From: an uncultured Alphaproteobacteria bacterium
Lineage (GTDB): Bacteria > Pseudomonadota > Alphaproteobacteria > Micavibrionales > Micavibrionaceae
Length of the DNA: 5,363 nt
Assembly (NCBI GenBank): GCA_937124505.1
Contig: CAKZKV010000228.1
Location: 1 to 5,363 of the forward strand
Direction of reading: 5' to 3'
Both the position numbers and the translations under genes were made by a program. The notes beneath the pieces are model-generated. The model searched no databases. It worked only from the letters and a program-made list of their open reading frames with translations, and was not told where the DNA came from. This document shows, piece after piece, positions 1 to 5,363 of the stretch (positions are counted from its first letter, which is position 1; each line of letters opens with the position of its first letter).

Positions 1-2973
1 GAAGAATCAGCGGGGATTACCGGACTATATGCCCGCCGACACGAAGCCGAGTTACGCCTGAAACAGGCCGAACAAAATCTTCAACGCATAGAAGATACGA
101 CCGGCACTATGGAAACGCGGCTGTCCGCCCTCAAACGGCAGGCACGGCAAGCCATGCGTTACAAACAACTTAGTAAGGAAATCAGGGAAATCGAGCAATT
201 GATTGCCTGGCTGGAGTGGCGCGGCGGAGAAGAACAACTTCTGGCTTATAAAAAAGAATATGACATTTTTGAAAATGATGTTGCCGAGCATATGGCAACG
301 GTTGCGCAACTTAACAAGACCTACCTGACGCAGACGGAAGACGTTCCCAAACTCCGTGAAGCAGAGGCAAAACTCTCCGCGCATATTCAAAAACTGAAGC
401 TGGATTTACAACGCATTGAAGATCGCGAAGAGCAACGCACGAAGGCCATAGAAGACGCGAAGCGGCAAAGTGTGCAGGTCACAGCCGACATAGAGCATAG
501 CCGTAAAGAGCTGCAGGATTATAAAGAAACACTGACCAGAACCGTTTCCGAGCAGGAAAAGATCATCAAGGAAAGTGAATTGAATGAGAGCGCCCTGACA
601 ACCCGTCAGGAAAAACTAAAAGAAAGCGAAAACACGACAAAAGCGCTGGAAGAAAAGTATAATGCGGCCATGGCTGATTTTGCGGCCCGCGAAGAACGCC
701 AAAAATCCCTCCTCCGCCAGATTGATGAGTTAAAGAATCGCTTGAGGCGCCTTGAAGACCGTATCGCACAACAAACGCAAAAGAAAACCACTCTGGAAAA
801 CCAGAAACAGGATTTTCAAAATCTGGAGGATCGTCAAAGCGCTTACGAAGCTCTTACCAAAAGACTGGAGGACATTAATAATCTATCTGAAGCTCTTCAG
901 ACAAAAATTATAGCGCAGGAAGAGCAATATAAACTTGCCACGCAAGCACAACAGGAAATATCCATTAAGAAATCAAAATTAGAAAGTGAAATAAATACCT
1001 TAAAGGACTTTATTGAGACATTTTCTGAAGACGATCATAAAGCCGTTTTAAATGAGGTCAGTGCCGAATCCGGGTTTGAAGCCGCGCTCTCCCGCGCTAT
1101 GGGAGACAGTCTTCTGGCCGCCCTTGATGAAGACGGCACAACATATTGGGTGGAATATGAGCGTCCCTCCCTCCCCCTGCCAGAGGGGATCAAGGCGCTT
1201 GTCAATGTTGTTAAAGCCCCGAAAGCCTTGACCTTGGCATTGTCACAAATAGGTCTGGTTGAAAGTGTTGAACAGGCAAAAGAGATTTTGCCGCATTTGT
1301 CTCAGGGGCAAAGCCTTGTGTCGCGGGAGGGGTATTACTGGCGCTGGGACGGTTTTTGCATCAAGGCCGAAGCGCAGGACAAACAATCCCTCTTCCTGAA
1401 ACAGAAAAACCGCCTGAGCGACCTTGAAAAAGATTTGCCAAAAGTATCAAATGATCTGGATCTGGCCACACAGAAAATAGAGATCTTGCAAGAAGAGGCA
1501 CGGACGTTAAAAGAACAGCGCAAAGCATTACAGTCTGAGCGTGATGACAAGTCACGGGAAAGACAGCATATCGACAAAGAAATTTCCGCCCTCAAAATCC
1601 GGCAGGAAAATCTTGAAAAAGACCTGAAAAGTGCTGCCGAAACCTTGATTGAGCTGGAAGAAGACCGGGCACACCTGAGCGAAAATCTTCAGGAACAGGA
1701 AAAGCTTTCGGCCTCCTTAAGTGAATATAATCAGGATGAAAAGAGAACAGACGTTCAGGCTCTAAAAAGTGAACTGGACGATTCCCGGATTGAACTGCAA
1801 AACAACATCAGCGCTCTGGAGCGTATTCAGGCCCAGCAAAACAGTCGCAAAGCACGTACACGTGCCCTGGCCGACGAACGCATCACCTTGCAAAACCGCA
1901 TAATCCGGGGGGAAGAGCATCTGCATAAGCAAGAAGACCGCTCCAAGGAAATCGCTGAAAAACTGAAAGAACTGGAAGCGCAGCCTGAACAAAATGACGG
2001 AAGCAAGGAAACTTACCTGACCAATATCTCGGAACTGGAGAGTGAGCGTAATGTGGTCGCGGACAGGCTGGCGAAGAAAGAAACAGAGGCATCAGACACG
2101 GCCAAAGCCCTGAAAGAAGCTGAATCGTCTTTGGGGCAATCCCGCGAAAATCGCGCCCGCATTCAGGCTTTACTGGAAGCGGCGAATGCAACGCAACAAA
2201 ATATCATCAGCCGTATTCAGGAACGTTTTGAAACCACGCCGCAAGGCCTTCTGGAGCAAATCGGAGAGTTGGAAGACTATACCGAAACGTCACTGGAACA
2301 AAAACGCGAAAAAAAACAGGACTTATTGCGAAGCCGCGAAGCCATCGGTCCGGTCAACCTGCAAGCAGAACAGGAAGCAGAGGAACTTGAAAAAGACCTT
2401 GGCGGCCTGCTGCATGAGAAAAATGACCTGATTGAGGCCGTTGAGGAATTGCGGGGCGGCATCCGCAAATTGAACATAGAAGCCCGCGAGCGCCTGAATA
2501 CCGCTTTTGAGCATGTCAATGCCCACTTCCAGACCTTATTTAAACGCCTGTTTACAGGTGGAAATGCGCACTTGTCCCTGATCGATTCGGACGATCCGCT
2601 GGAAGCGGGACTGGAAATCTTCGCCCAGCCGCCCGGAAAAGCTTTGCAGGCTCTTTCCCTGATGTCCGGTGGGGAACAGACCATGGCCTCCATCGCCCTG
2701 ATCTTCGCCATGTTCCTGACAAACCCAGCCCCGATCTGCGTGCTGGACGAGATTGACGCACCTCTGGATGATGCCAATGTGGACAAGGTTTGCGACCTGC
2801 TGGAAGAGATTTCGGAACTGACGAAAACCCGCTTCCTGATTGTAACGCACCACAGATTGACCATGGCGCGCATGCACCGCATCTATGGGGTCACAATGGC
2901 CGAAAAAGGTGTCTCGCAACTGATTTCACTGGATATGCAGCAAAGCTTCTCCTTCCTGGAAGAAGCGGCGTGA
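1..2973 (+). CDS. smc: Chromosome partition protein SMC, 5'-truncated by window edge
   Basis: SMC is the ATPase core of the bacterial condensin (SMC-ScpA-ScpB), which organises and helps segregate the chromosome. The frame is open from base 1, so the gene begins upstream; 990 residues are visible and about 160, including Walker A, are missing if length is typical (about 1150). The window starts at the EESAGI segment near the end of the N-terminal head. In window residues: coiled coil about 50-340, hinge about 344-456 (ending SREGYYWRWDG), returning coiled coil about 470-820, GPVN at 783-786, LFTGG at 850-854, ABC signature MSGGEQ at 888-893, Walker B CVLDEID with Asp916 and catalytic Glu917, D-loop APLDDAN, and switch His in VTHH. 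Both arms have similar length (about 300-350 residues), so no internal deletion is apparent. Methionines such as the one at 109 lie inside the gene and are not starts. The family call is certain; subgroup assignment is inference. Confidence 0.97.
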   Translation, partial: EESAGITGLYARRHEAELRLKQAEQNLQRIEDTTGTMETRLSALKRQARQAMRYKQLSKEIREIEQLIAWLEWRGGEEQLLAYKKEYDIFENDVAEHMATVAQLNKTYLTQTEDVPKLREAEAKLSAHIQKLKLDLQRIEDREEQRTKAIEDAKRQSVQVTADIEHSRKELQDYKETLTRTVSEQEKIIKESELNESALTTRQEKLKESENTTKALEEKYNAAMADFAAREERQKSLLRQIDELKNRLRRLEDRIAQQTQKKTTLENQKQDFQNLEDRQSAYEALTKRLEDINNLSEALQTKIIAQEEQYKLATQAQQEISIKKSKLESEINTLKDFIETFSEDDHKAVLNEVSAESGFEAALSRAMGDSLLAALDEDGTTYWVEYERPSLPLPEGIKALVNVVKAPKALTLALSQIGLVESVEQAKEILPHLSQGQSLVSREGYYWRWDGFCIKAEAQDKQSLFLKQKNRLSDLEKDLPKVSNDLDLATQKIEILQEEARTLKEQRKALQSERDDKSRERQHIDKEISALKIRQENLEKDLKSAAETLIELEEDRAHLSENLQEQEKLSASLSEYNQDEKRTDVQALKSELDDSRIELQNNISALERIQAQQNSRKARTRALADERITLQNRIIRGEEHLHKQEDRSKEIAEKLKELEAQPEQNDGSKETYLTNISELESERNVVADRLAKKETEASDTAKALKEAESSLGQSRENRARIQALLEAANATQQNIISRIQERFETTPQGLLEQIGELEDYTETSLEQKREKKQDLLRSREAIGPVNLQAEQEAEELEKDLGGLLHEKNDLIEAVEELRGGIRKLNIEARERLNTAFEHVNAHFQTLFKRLFTGGNAHLSLIDSDDPLEAGLEIFAQPPGKALQALSLMSGGEQTMASIALIFAMFLTNPAPICVLDEIDAPLDDANVDKVCDLLEEISELTKTRFLIVTHHRLTMARMHRIYGVTMAEKGVSQLISLDMQQSFSFLEEAA

Positions 2974-2981
2974 AAGATCAA

Positions 2982-3257
2982 ATGAGCGACGATAAACTCA
3001 AAGACCTGCAAAAACGCATCGGAGATGCCCAAACGGACAAAGAGCCGGAACCGCCCCGCCCTGCTGCCTCACTGGAAGGCATGGATACCGGCATGCGTAT
3101 CCTGACCGAACTCATCGGGATCATGCTGGCCAGCGGCGTGATTGGATACTTTATTGATCAATGGCTGGACACCGCTCCGGGATTTTTTTTGGGAATGCTG
3201 GTTTTGGGGATTATCACCTTTTTTTATAAAATGTTTAAAATGACGAAAAAAAATTGA
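2982..3257 (+). CDS. atpI: AtpI-like accessory protein of the F-type ATP synthase operon
   Basis: This is a 91-residue membrane protein of the AtpI/AtpZ (ATPase gene 1) family, which sits at the head of many atp operons. Proposed family roles are c-ring assembly and Mg2+/Ca2+ transport; neither can be read from the sequence. The N-terminal 35 residues are charged and proline-containing (MSDDKLKDLQKRI), followed by two predicted membrane helices at about 38-56 and 66-84. The family pattern is present: GVIGYFIDQWLDTAPGFFLG, with Gly, Asp and the T-x-P turn between helices, then a basic tail (KMFKMTKKN). ATG at 2982 is chosen because MSD-x-L-x-x-L matches usual family N-termini. An in-frame GTG at 2970 overlaps the smc stop and has GGAAG 6 nt upstream, so it would add four residues (VKDQ). 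The 8-T, 7-T and 8-A runs in the gene are unusual for its neighbours. The family call is firm, the start uncertain. Confidence 0.88.
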   Translation: MSDDKLKDLQKRIGDAQTDKEPEPPRPAASLEGMDTGMRILTELIGIMLASGVIGYFIDQWLDTAPGFFLGMLVLGIITFFYKMFKMTKKN

Positions 3258-3277
3258 ATAAAATCTGGATTTTGGCA

Positions 3278-3306
3278 TTGCAAAAATTTCTAAAAACCGC
3301 TAAAAG
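3278..3306 (+). promoter_or_regulatory. Weak candidate sigma-70 promoter before atpB
   Basis: TTGCAA (3278-3283) and TAAAAG (3301-3306) are separated by 17 nt in the AT-rich gap between atpI and atpB. Each hexamer matches the sigma-70 consensus at four of six positions. Transcription would start near 3313, leaving a leader of about 30 nt before the GTG of atpB. In DNA this AT-rich such matches occur by chance, so this is a hypothesis. The rest of the 84-nt gap shows no stable hairpin or T-tract terminator. Confidence 0.2.
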
Positions 3307-3341
3307 ATCATCAAATTTAACCAAGAGATTGAGTTTAAAGC

Positions 3342-4088
3342 GTGGCTGACCCACTTCATCAATTTGTTATAACGCCGTGGATCGAATTAGAGGTTGGAGG
3401 AGTTGACCTCTCTTATACAAATTCATCTTTCTGGATGACTGTTACGGTTCTATCTTCCTTATTCATCTTTTCTGCCGCGTCAAACAATAAAAATATTGTT
3501 CCTACACGCCTGCAGATTTTTGGCGAAATGTTCTACCATTTTGTCGCCAATATGATTCGCTCTAATCTGGGGCCCAAAGGACAGGAATTTTTCAGCTTTG
3601 TCTTCACTGTTTTTATCGTGGTTTTAATGGGGAACCTGCTGGGGCTTCTCCCCTTTGCCTTTACCTACACCAGCCATGTTGCTGTGACAGGTGCGCTGGC
3701 CCTGATGGTTTTCAGTATTGTCATTGCCCTTGCCCTGCTGCGTCACGGACTTAAGTTTTTCACACTCTTCTGTCCGCCGGGAACGCCTTGGTGGATTACA
3801 CCGCTGATTATACCGATTGAGATTATTTCCTTCATCAGCCGTCCTGTAACCCTTGCACTTCGTTTGTTTATCAACATGATGGTTGGTCACCTGATGCTGA
3901 AAGTCATTGCCGGCTTCAGTATTATGATGGTTGGGGCCGGTTTTGGCGGCTTTATTGGCTCACTGTTTCCGATGGCCTTTAACGTATTGATGATTGGTTT
4001 TGAAGCCTTCATAGCCCTGATTCAGGCCTATGTCTTCGCCCTGCTGACCTGTATTTATCTTAAAGATACAATTGAATTGCACCATTAA
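3342..4088 (+). CDS. atpB: ATP synthase F0 subunit a
   Basis: Subunit a is the integral membrane stator that forms the two proton half-channels against the c-ring. The protein has 248 residues, normal for alphaproteobacteria. The start is GTG: the N-terminus MADPLHQFVITPWI matches family starts (M-x-D-P-x-HQF), and a purine-rich AAGAGATTGAG lies 8-18 nt upstream. Hydrophobic segments lie at about 31-47, 84-105, 112-133, 150-180, 184-208 and 212-240. Functional residues are visible: Arg174 in ALRLF (equivalent of E. coli Arg210), Asn178, His183 (E. coli Glu219 position), Glu221 (E. coli His245 position) and Gln228 in IQAYVFALLTCIYL (E. coli Gln252). The GTPWW and IPIEIISFISRPV segments are typical of the alphaproteobacterial form. 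FINMMVGH differs slightly from the common FANMxAGH. It lies 84 nt after atpI and 72 nt before atpE. The assignment is secure. Confidence 0.98.
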   Translation: MADPLHQFVITPWIELEVGGVDLSYTNSSFWMTVTVLSSLFIFSAASNNKNIVPTRLQIFGEMFYHFVANMIRSNLGPKGQEFFSFVFTVFIVVLMGNLLGLLPFAFTYTSHVAVTGALALMVFSIVIALALLRHGLKFFTLFCPPGTPWWITPLIIPIEIISFISRPVTLALRLFINMMVGHLMLKVIAGFSIMMVGAGFGGFIGSLFPMAFNVLMIGFEAFIALIQAYVFALLTCIYLKDTIELHH

Positions 4089-4160
4089 GAACAATAACAG
4101 GTTACGAACATTTAAATTTTTAGCAAAACTCGAAAAAAGAAAGAAAAAGGAGAAATAAAC
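4089..4160 (+). promoter_or_regulatory. atpE leader with AU-rich segment, purine tract and strong Shine-Dalgarno
   Basis: The 72-nt gap between atpB and atpE has an AT-rich first part (TTTAAATTTTT at 4111-4121) and then an uninterrupted 24-nt purine run (4132-4155) containing AAGGAG at 4147-4152, 8 nt before the ATG. It has no evident hairpin, so the region should be unstructured and accessible to ribosomes. This is by far the best ribosome-binding site in the window and precedes the subunit needed in the most copies. In E. coli the atpB-atpE gap is an established translational enhancer; a similar function here is inferred. An mRNA processing site in the AU-rich part is also possible. Confidence 0.7.
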
Positions 4161-4394
4161 ATGGATTTAGAAACAGCAAGAGTTATCGCCGGAGCGATTG
4201 CGCTGATCCCCATCCTTGGTGTTGGGATTGGTCTGGGACACATTTTTGGATCATACTACATTGGTGTTTCCAGAAACCCGGACATTCAGGACAAAATCAA
4301 AACAGACCTCCTCTTCGGTTTCGCCGTGACAGAAGCGCTGGCTATTTTCTCACTGGGTATGTCCCTTATCATTCTTATGGGAATCCTGGGCTAA
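4161..4394 (+). CDS. atpE: ATP synthase F0 subunit c (c-ring proteolipid)
   Basis: Subunit c forms the rotating ring that carries protons through F0. The protein is 77 residues long, a two-helix hairpin. Helix 1 (about 8-36) carries GVGIGLG with glycines at 20, 22, 24 and 26, the helix-packing motif. The polar loop is RNP at 38-40. Helix 2 (about 48-75) carries the ion-binding Glu58 in FAVTEALAIF, 20 residues after Arg38 as in E. coli (Arg41 to Asp61). Ala59 follows the carboxylate where Na+-type c subunits have Ser or Thr, so proton coupling is inferred. Odd points are Pro17 inside helix 1, where related proteins usually have a small residue such as Gly, and His27 where Asn is common (GLGHIFG versus GVGNIFG). 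The start is fixed by the AAGGAG 8 nt upstream. Translation of atpF' may be coupled, as it starts 2 nt after the stop. Confidence 0.97.
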   Translation: MDLETARVIAGAIALIPILGVGIGLGHIFGSYYIGVSRNPDIQDKIKTDLLFGFAVTEALAIFSLGMSLIILMGILG

Positions 4395-4396
4395 GA

Positions 4397-5026
4397 ATGA
4401 TGATCGGAAGAGCTTCTCTTATATCACTCTCCCTGACGTTGTTTTCTTTTGCCGCTCTCGCGGCAGAAGACATGCATGGCAGCGGACATGGAGACACGGG
4501 TCACGGAGGCTCTACCAGTGGTCTGCCGCAGTTGGACATATCTTCTTTTCCCAGCCAGATTTTCTGGCTGGGCATTGCCTTTACAATTCTGTATGTTGCC
4601 TTTTCCAGTAAAATTTTGCCAGGCATGGCAGCCAATCTGGAAAATCGTGATCAGACCATCCAGAATGATCTGACCACGGCAGAGCGCTTAACGGGAGAAG
4701 CTGCTGATTTCAAACAGTCCTTTCAGGAAGGCTTGCTCAAAGCACGTCAGGAAGCCACGCAAATGATCGCTGATCTGGACATAAAAATGCGCAAAGATCA
4801 TGAAAAGAAGATCGCCGATTTTCTGAAAAAGACAGAAGAGCAGATTTCCGAAACACGTCAGCGCCTTGAAAAATCAACAGCAACCTCAATGAAAGATATT
4901 GAAAAACATATTGAAGAAGCTGCCCTGATCGCTGCTAAAAATATTGCCGGCATTGATACAGACGGCAAGGCCGTGAAAGCTGCCCTGAAAGCTGTGAACA
5001 GTAACATTAAAATGGAAGCTGCCTAA
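4397..5026 (+). CDS. atpF': ATP synthase F0 subunit b' (peripheral stalk) with signal-like N-terminus
   Basis: This is one half of the b/b' heterodimeric peripheral stalk that links F1 to subunit a. It has 209 residues, longer than the usual 160-ish because of an N-terminal extension. Residues 1-22 look like a Sec signal (Arg5, hydrophobic 8-19, ALA before A23 as a possible signal-peptidase site). A Gly/His/Ser linker follows at 26-42, with His27, His31 and His36 each followed by Gly. The anchor helix is at about 53-73 (SQIFWLGIAFTILYVAFSSK), then a long charged helix from about 80 to 195 rich in Glu, Lys, Gln and Ala. The position before a second b-like gene, plus the DISSFPSQIFWL segment, indicates b' rather than b. 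Start could be the ATG at 4397 or the adjacent one at 4400; no strong ribosome-binding site favours either, suggesting coupling to atpE. Confidence 0.93.
   Translation: MMIGRASLISLSLTLFSFAALAAEDMHGSGHGDTGHGGSTSGLPQLDISSFPSQIFWLGIAFTILYVAFSSKILPGMAANLENRDQTIQNDLTTAERLTGEAADFKQSFQEGLLKARQEATQMIADLDIKMRKDHEKKIADFLKKTEEQISETRQRLEKSTATSMKDIEKHIEEAALIAAKNIAGIDTDGKAVKAALKAVNSNIKMEAA
5014..5018 (+). promoter_or_regulatory. Ribosome-binding site of atpF inside the atpF' 3' end
   Basis: GGAAG lies within the last codons of atpF' (those for Met-Glu-Ala-Ala) and ends 9 nt before the ATG at 5028. It supports that start and close translational linkage of the two stalk subunits, whose genes are separated by a single base. 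Confidence 0.55.
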
Positions 5027-5027
5027 G

Positions 5028-5363
5028 ATGGAATTACTACAGGATTCAAATGTCTGGATATTAATTTCCTTCGCAATTCTTGCCGGCTTTGCCTTCATCA
5101 AGGGGCGGCATGTTATTCTGGCTGCTCTGGACCAGAAGATTGAGCAAATCGAAAAAGAGATCAAGGCCGCAGAAACCATGCGGATTGAGGCGCAGGAACT
5201 TCTGGCGCAATATCAAAGAAAAAATCGCGAGGCAGAAAAGCAGGCTCTTGAAATCGTCGAATCCGCGAAAGTCCGTGTCGAAGAAATGAAAAAAGAGACG
5301 CAAAAACGTATTAAGGAAGATATGAGCCGCATCATTGAGCATCGAATGTACCACTCCGCGCTG
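5028..5363 (+). CDS. atpF: ATP synthase F0 subunit b, 3'-truncated by window edge
   Basis: This is the second peripheral-stalk subunit, partner of b'. The frame is open from ATG 5028 to the last base (112 codons, no stop), so about 50 residues are expected beyond the window. It starts MELLQDSNVWILISFAILAG, a short periplasmic end and one membrane helix at about 8-25 with no signal peptide, unlike b'. The charged helix follows: GRHVILAALDQKIEQIEKEI, then QELLAQYQRKNREAEKQA at about 56-73, the typical b-subunit pattern of LD-x-(K/R)-x-x-x-I and LLAxYQ(R/K)K. It is heptad-like and Glu/Lys rich to the end. The start is supported by GGAAG 9 nt upstream and by a 1-nt gap after the atpF' stop. Assignment as b rather than b' rests on gene order and this short N-terminus. 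Confidence 0.93.
   Translation, partial: MELLQDSNVWILISFAILAGFAFIKGRHVILAALDQKIEQIEKEIKAAETMRIEAQELLAQYQRKNREAEKQALEIVESAKVRVEEMKKETQKRIKEDMSRIIEHRMYHSAL

Noticed and set aside
2277..2882. A 201-codon open frame on the minus strand opposite the smc head domain.
   Set aside because: It is Ser/Arg-rich with no recognisable domain and lies antisense to highly conserved SMC motifs, so it is a by-product of codon usage in smc.
2790..2981. Extension of the atpI frame upstream into smc from an ATG at 2790.
   Set aside because: The extra 64 residues overlap the conserved SMC Walker B to C-terminus and match nothing in the AtpI family; starts at 2970 or 2982 give normal lengths.
3272..3284. TTGGCATTGCAAA before atpB looks like a sigma-54 (-24/-12) promoter.
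   Set aside because: The GG and GC doublets are only 4 nt apart, whereas sigma-54 sites need 10 nt between them.
3290..3305. CTAAAA repeated at a 10-nt interval before atpB, possible operator.
   Set aside because: Only two copies with no symmetry in AT-rich DNA; chance is sufficient.
4111..4121. TTTAAATTTTT after atpB as a possible terminator.
   Set aside because: There is no GC-rich stem before the T run, and atpE must be transcribed with the operon.
4449..4673. A + strand frame overlapping atpF' in another frame.
   Set aside because: The overlapping b' frame has clear family features from end to end, and this frame has no ribosome-binding site or recognisable motif.

Overview
The window is an ordinary stretch of an alphaproteobacterial chromosome, all on the + strand. 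It holds the 3' part of smc (the chromosome-condensation ATPase), followed by the membrane-sector operon of the F-type ATP synthase: atpI, atpB (a), atpE (c), atpF' (b') and the start of atpF (b). The alphaproteobacterial assignment is inferred from several features. There are separate b' and b genes. The Fo genes stand apart from F1 genes, at least within this window. The SMC has an MSGGEQ signature and a THHRLTMAR segment after Walker B. Subunit a has a His/Glu arrangement like that of alphaproteobacteria and mitochondria. The c subunit carries a TEA carboxylate motif. Base composition is moderate rather than high GC, so a lineage away from the GC-rich Rhizobiales or Caulobacterales is plausible, but no genus can be named.

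Layout. Positions 1-2973 are smc, missing roughly its first 160 codons (the Walker A motif is off-window). The smc stop overlaps a possible GTG start of atpI (GTGA at 2970-2973); the more family-like ATG of atpI is 9 nt past the stop, at 2982. An 84-nt AT-rich gap (3258-3341) with a weak promoter candidate precedes atpB, which uses GTG. A 72-nt gap (4089-4160) ends in a purine tract with a perfect AAGGAG before atpE. From there the genes are almost contiguous: 2 nt between atpE and atpF', and 1 nt between atpF' and atpF. atpF is open to the last base of the window and is cut at its 3' end.

How the genes work together. The a subunit and the c-ring form the proton path, with Arg174 of a facing Glu58 of c. 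b and b' form the heterodimeric peripheral stalk that holds F1 static. AtpI is an accessory membrane protein of the operon. The long leader and strong ribosome-binding site of atpE fit the need for many c copies per complex. SMC is functionally unrelated and appears to share the transcription unit only by position.

I found no mobile element, CRISPR array, RNA gene, clear terminator or novel system. The observations listed are variations inside known families and regulatory hypotheses.
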